Origin: Acidimicrobiaceae bacterium
GTDB taxonomy: Bacteria; Actinomycetota; Acidimicrobiia; Acidimicrobiales; MedAcidi-G1
Length of the DNA: 6,407 nucleotides
Reading direction: 5' to 3'
Assembly (NCBI GenBank): GCA_002699725.1
Contig: PACE01000049.1
Span: forward strand, 11,340 to 17,746
A program made the position numbers and the translations under genes. Shown in pieces: positions 1-6,407 of this stretch. A model generated the notes under the pieces. The model saw only the letters and a list, made by a program, of their open reading frames with translations. It was not told where the DNA came from and searched no databases. Every line of letters starts with the position of its first letter. Position 1 is the stretch's first letter.

Positions 1-397
1 CACTCCCGTAGGGGCCGAAGTACCGGACCCCCCTCCGACGGCGGCCGCGCACGACCATGGCCCGCGGCCACTCATGGTCCAGTGTGACTGCCAGGAACGG
101 ATAGCTCTTGTCGTCCTTGAAGTCGACGTTGAAGCGCGGCGAGTGCTCCTGGATCAGGCTGAACTCCAACATCAGCGCCTCAAGCTCGTTCGAGACCTGG
201 ATCCACTCGACGCTCTCGGCTGCCTCGAGCATCTGTGCCGTCCGCTGGACCATGCGGTCCCGACGACCGAAGTAACTGCTGACCCGGTGCCGCAGGCTCT
301 TCGCCTTGCCCACGTAGAGCACCCGGCCATCGGCGTCCTTGAACTGGTAGGAGCCGGGCACGTCGGGAACCGTCCCGGCGGGTGGCCGCTCGATCAT
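1..397 (-). CDS. uvrC: UvrABC excinuclease subunit C, N-terminal part (cut by window edge)
   Basis: UvrC is the dual-incision nuclease of nucleotide excision repair; it cuts 3' and then 5' of a lesion marked by UvrB. Only the first 132 residues are present, covering the GIY-YIG domain that makes the 3' cut. Visible motifs are PGSYQF (14-19, Y17 of 'GIY'), LYVGKAK (27-33, Y28 of 'YIG'), R38 at the position of the catalytic arginine, E78 in LMLEFSLI at the position of the metal-binding glutamate, then PRFNV and DDKSYP (95-100) and YFGPYGS (126-132). The UVR motif, the RNase H-like nuclease domain and the HhH domain would lie beyond base 1. I chose the ATG at 397-395 because it leaves 13 residues before PGSY, close to family length. 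There is no Shine-Dalgarno sequence; a TACGCT hexamer 6 bases upstream suggests a leaderless transcript. An in-frame ATG at 478-476 would add 27 residues with no family resemblance. The gene follows uvrA after 205 bases. Confidence 0.97.
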   Translation of the reverse strand, partial: MIERPPAGTVPDVPGSYQFKDADGRVLYVGKAKSLRHRVSSYFGRRDRMVQRTAQMLEAAESVEWIQVSNELEALMLEFSLIQEHSPRFNVDFKDDKSYPFLAVTLDHEWPRAMVVRGRRRRGVRYFGPYGS

Positions 398-403
398 GCC
401 CGC

Positions 404-409
404 AGCGTA
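404..409 (-). promoter_or_regulatory. Candidate -10 box of a leaderless uvrC promoter
   Basis: On the minus strand TACGCT is followed by GCGGGC and then the uvrC ATG. It fits the actinobacterial -10 pattern TANNNT at the spacing that puts transcription start on the A of the start codon. No convincing -35 TTGACA-like hexamer is visible 16-19 bases upstream. The ten bases CTACGCTGCG (410-401) recur exactly in front of uvrB. This is inferred from position and repetition only. Confidence 0.45.
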
Positions 410-413
410 GGGG

Positions 414-426
414 CATGGGACCCATG
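414..426. promoter_or_regulatory. 13-bp perfect palindrome upstream of uvrC, possible operator
   Basis: CATGGG-A-CCCATG is a perfect inverted repeat with 6-base arms and one central base. It ends 4 bases upstream of the putative uvrC -10 hexamer, so it would fill most of the -10/-35 spacer, a common place for a repressor site. It does not resemble the actinobacterial LexA box (GAAC-N4-GTTC). The arms are short enough that chance is possible. Confidence 0.25.
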
Positions 427-602
427 AGGCCGGCGCCACGAAGGTCGACGGGCCACGAAGCACTCCGACCTGCTCCATCGAGTCGGTCGACCCGATGACC
501 TACTCCTACTCGACCATGTCCCGCAGCGGCGCCACCCACCCCGCCTGGATCCTCGAGTGGATGCTCGCCGTGCCCTGGGCCGCGACATGGCGTTCTGGAC
601 GG

Positions 603-3464
<2,862 letters not shown>

Positions 3465-3471
3465 GGCGGCG

Positions 3472-3477
3472 AGCCTA
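3472..3477 (-). promoter_or_regulatory. Candidate -10 box of a leaderless uvrA promoter
   Basis: On the minus strand TAGGCT is followed by 7 bases (CGCCGCC) and then the uvrA GTG. The TANNNT form and spacing match a -10 element whose transcript begins at the start codon. At a 17-base spacer the upstream hexamer is CAGAAG, which is not a consensus -35. The overlapping GGTAGG could alternatively act as a weak Shine-Dalgarno sequence, in which case the hexamer would be coincidental. Confidence 0.4.
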
Positions 3478-3518
3478 CCGGCCGCCCCGGAGCCCTTCTG
3501 GACCCGGCCTTGGCCTCC

Positions 3519-5543
<2,025 letters not shown>

Positions 5544-5549
5544 GGACGC

Positions 5550-5555
5550 AGCGTA
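5550..5555 (-). promoter_or_regulatory. Candidate -10 box of a leaderless uvrB promoter
   Basis: On the minus strand TACGCT is followed by GCGTCC and then the uvrB GTG, the same hexamer and spacing as at uvrC. Eight bases further upstream, 5572-5564 reads CGGTCGGGG. This matches 6 of 9 positions of the RecA-independent damage-inducible (PafBC-type) actinobacterial element TTGTCRGTG, which normally sits 8 bases before TANNNT. The match is partial and overlaps a strong hairpin, so damage control is only a suggestion. Confidence 0.45.
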
Positions 5556-5561
5556 GCCACG

Positions 5562-5582
5562 CCCCCCGACCGCTTCGGGGGG
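5562..5582 (-). terminator. GC stem-loop between coaE and uvrB, candidate U-less terminator
   Basis: In the transcript, CCCCCCGA and TCGGGGGG form a perfect 8-bp stem around a 5-base loop (AGCGG). It begins 11 bases after the coaE stop codon and ends 18 bases before the uvrB start. No U-tract follows on either strand, so it is not a classical intrinsic terminator, although high-GC actinobacteria are reported to use such stems. Placed between the coaE end and a putative uvrB promoter, it could separate the two transcription units, or act as a processing or stability element. Confidence 0.4.
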
Positions 5583-5593
5583 GCAAATGAGTG

Positions 5594-6244
5594 TTAGGGC
5601 GACTCGGTTCGGCTGGCGATTCGCACCACGGAGGTGCCGGGCACTGGACGCTCGAGCGTGGCGATCCACGCCCAACAGCGGTCGACCTCTGCCACCAGGT
5701 CACCGAAGGTGCCAGAGTTATCGATGACGAAGTCGGCCCTTGCCAGGCGGTCCTCCCGCGGAGCCTGCCTGGCCATCCTCTTGCGGGCGTCCTTCTCGGT
5801 GAAGCCACGGTGTTCCACGAGTCGTTGCACGGCCAAATCAGGATCGACGTCGACGACCACGATGCCACCGAATCCCCCGTGGCCCGACTCGACGAGCAGT
5901 GGGATGTCGAGCAGGACCGTGGCGTCGGTGTCGGCGAGTGCCTCCCGACGCCGGGTCATCTCGTCGCCCACGGCCGGATGCACGATGGCGTTGAGGGCGA
6001 GGAGTTCGTCCGGATCCCCGAACACCCGGTCGGCCACTGCCTGCCGGTCCAGTGAGTCGTCGTCAGCCACGACGTCCGGTCCCCATCGCTCGACCATGGC
6101 CGTGTAGACGGGCCTGCCGGGAGCTTGGAGTTCCCGGACGATCGCATCAGCGTCGACGAGTTTGGCGCCCCGCTCGACGAGCAGGTCGGCGACGGTGGAC
6201 TTGCCGGAACCGATCCCCCCGGTCAACCCGATCTCAAGCACCAT
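5594..6244 (-). CDS. coaE: Dephospho-CoA kinase
   Basis: CoaE catalyses the last step of coenzyme A synthesis in the cytosol, phosphorylating the ribose 3'-OH of dephospho-CoA with ATP. The 216-residue protein has the P-loop [10 protein letters not shown] (8-17), the acidic DADAIVRE motif (31-38, D31 at the catalytic position), NAIVHP (85-90), DIPLLVE (113-119) and the lid/adenine region RMARQ (156-160) followed by ADFVIDNSG (170-178). It is a single-domain enzyme; the C-terminal GrpB-like extension found in mycobacterial CoaE is absent, and the last 20 residues or so are low in recognisable motifs. The start is ATG at 6244-6242, placing the P-loop at the normal position, with GGGAGGGG just upstream as the ribosome-binding site. 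It follows the putative rpsA stop by 21 bases, so the two are probably co-transcribed. Confidence 0.98.
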   Translation of the reverse strand: MVLEIGLTGGIGSGKSTVADLLVERGAKLVDADAIVRELQAPGRPVYTAMVERWGPDVVADDDSLDRQAVADRVFGDPDELLALNAIVHPAVGDEMTRRREALADTDATVLLDIPLLVESGHGGFGGIVVVDVDPDLAVQRLVEHRGFTEKDARKRMARQAPREDRLARADFVIDNSGTFGDLVAEVDRCWAWIATLERPVPGTSVVRIASRTESP

Positions 6245-6247
6245 GCC

Positions 6248-6260
6248 CCTCCCGGGGAGG
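6248..6260 (-). promoter_or_regulatory. coaE Shine-Dalgarno inside a small hairpin
   Basis: In the transcript, CCUCC (6260-6256) can pair perfectly with GGAGG (6252-6248) across a 3-base loop. GGAGG is the obvious coaE Shine-Dalgarno sequence, 3 bases before the ATG (slightly longer if the adjoining Gs are counted). The arrangement would hide the site until a ribosome finishing the upstream gene opens it, i.e. translational coupling. A 5-bp stem is short, so this is tentative. Confidence 0.35.
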
Positions 6261-6265
6261 CCGCC

Positions 6266-6407
6266 TCAGGCGCCGGCAGTCTCCGGCTCGGCCGAGTCCT
6301 CCGTGGGGGCCTCGGGCGCTTCTTCGACAGCAGCCTCGACAGCAACCTCGGGCGCTTCTCCAACGGCACCTTCAGGCGCTTCTTCAACGGCAACCTCGGG
6401 CGCTTCT
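6266..6407 (-). CDS. C-terminal tail of a partial gene, probably 30S ribosomal protein S1 (rpsA)
   Basis: Only the last 46 residues and the TGA stop are in the window. They contain 14 Glu, 1 Asp and no Lys or Arg, with Ala, Pro and Val between them, arranged as an octapeptide repeat around EAPEVAVE before a non-repetitive end (TEDSAEPETAGA). No folded domain is visible, so the sequence alone does not identify the family. In actinobacteria (for example Mycobacterium tuberculosis) rpsA lies directly upstream of coaE and near uvrB, and many S1 proteins end in a disordered acidic tail after the last S1 RNA-binding domain. On that synteny S1 is the best guess. Codon use (GTT, GCT, GAA) is less GC-rich at third positions than in the genes downstream, as expected of a repeat that grows by duplication. 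Any other acidic-tailed protein remains possible. Confidence 0.6.
   Translation of the reverse strand, partial: EAPEVAVEEAPEGAVGEAPEVAVEAAVEEAPEAPTEDSAEPETAGA
6316..6407 (-). repeat. 24-bp in-frame tandem repeat encoding EAPEVAVE-like octapeptides
   Basis: On the plus strand the octamer GCGCTTCT occurs at 6316, 6352, 6376 and 6400, with spacings of 36, 24 and 24 bases. All are multiples of three, so the frame is kept. The 36-base unit looks like a 24-base unit with an extra 12 bases (four residues, around AVEA). The array runs off the window edge, so the total copy number is unknown. Third-position differences between copies show that they are not all recent. Confidence 0.85.

Noticed and set aside
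395..478. Longer UvrC starting at the in-frame ATG 478-476
   Set aside because: It would add 27 residues unlike the family and has no ribosome-binding site; the ATG at 397 matches family length and the hexamer spacing. The ATG at 416-414 is out of frame.
480..497. GGTCGACC palindrome in the uvrA-uvrC gap
   Set aside because: It is an 8-base palindrome without extended arms, and GTCGAC-type words are frequent throughout this GC-rich sequence.
5544..5675. 44-residue N-terminal extension of UvrB
   Set aside because: The frame is open, but it overlaps the end of coaE, has no family similarity, and GTG at 5543 gives the standard UvrB N-terminus.

Overview
The window is a high-GC chromosomal stretch (roughly two-thirds G+C by eye) in which every recognisable gene lies on the minus strand, so it reads from right to left. 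Gene order, frequent GTG starts, and a UvrB Walker A box reading GKSAT (the form I associate with actinobacterial UvrB) point to Actinomycetota. A deep non-mycobacterial branch such as Acidimicrobiia is plausible but not proven. I see no mobile element, CRISPR array, tRNA, rRNA or phage gene.

Layout in transcription order: (1) 6407-6266, the last 46 codons of a gene ending in an acidic Glu/Ala/Pro/Val repeat, most likely ribosomal protein S1 (rpsA) by synteny; (2) 6244-5594, coaE, dephospho-CoA kinase, with a Shine-Dalgarno sequence inside a small hairpin; (3) a 50-base gap with a strong GC stem-loop; (4) 5543-3519, uvrB; (5) a 54-base gap; (6) 3464-603, uvrA; (7) a 205-base gap holding a 13-bp palindrome and a stretch with coding-like third-position bias; (8) 397-1, the N-terminal 132 codons of uvrC, cut by the window edge.

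The three uvr genes together encode the nucleotide excision repair incision machinery. UvrA2 (with UvrB) finds the lesion, UvrB verifies it and stays on the DNA, and UvrC makes the 3' and 5' cuts. The proteins are full length apart from the edge-truncated UvrC. UvrA departs from textbook sequence at two places: its first zinc module has lost one cysteine pair, and its first ABC signature reads LAGGE instead of LSGGE.

The main non-obvious pattern is regulatory. uvrB, uvrA and uvrC each lack a clear Shine-Dalgarno sequence and each has a TANGCT hexamer ending 6-7 bases before the start codon, the position expected for the -10 box of a leaderless transcript. coaE, the neighbouring non-repair gene, instead has a Shine-Dalgarno sequence and no such hexamer. 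This suggests that each uvr gene has its own promoter despite the tandem arrangement. I found no convincing evidence of a wholly new biological system here.
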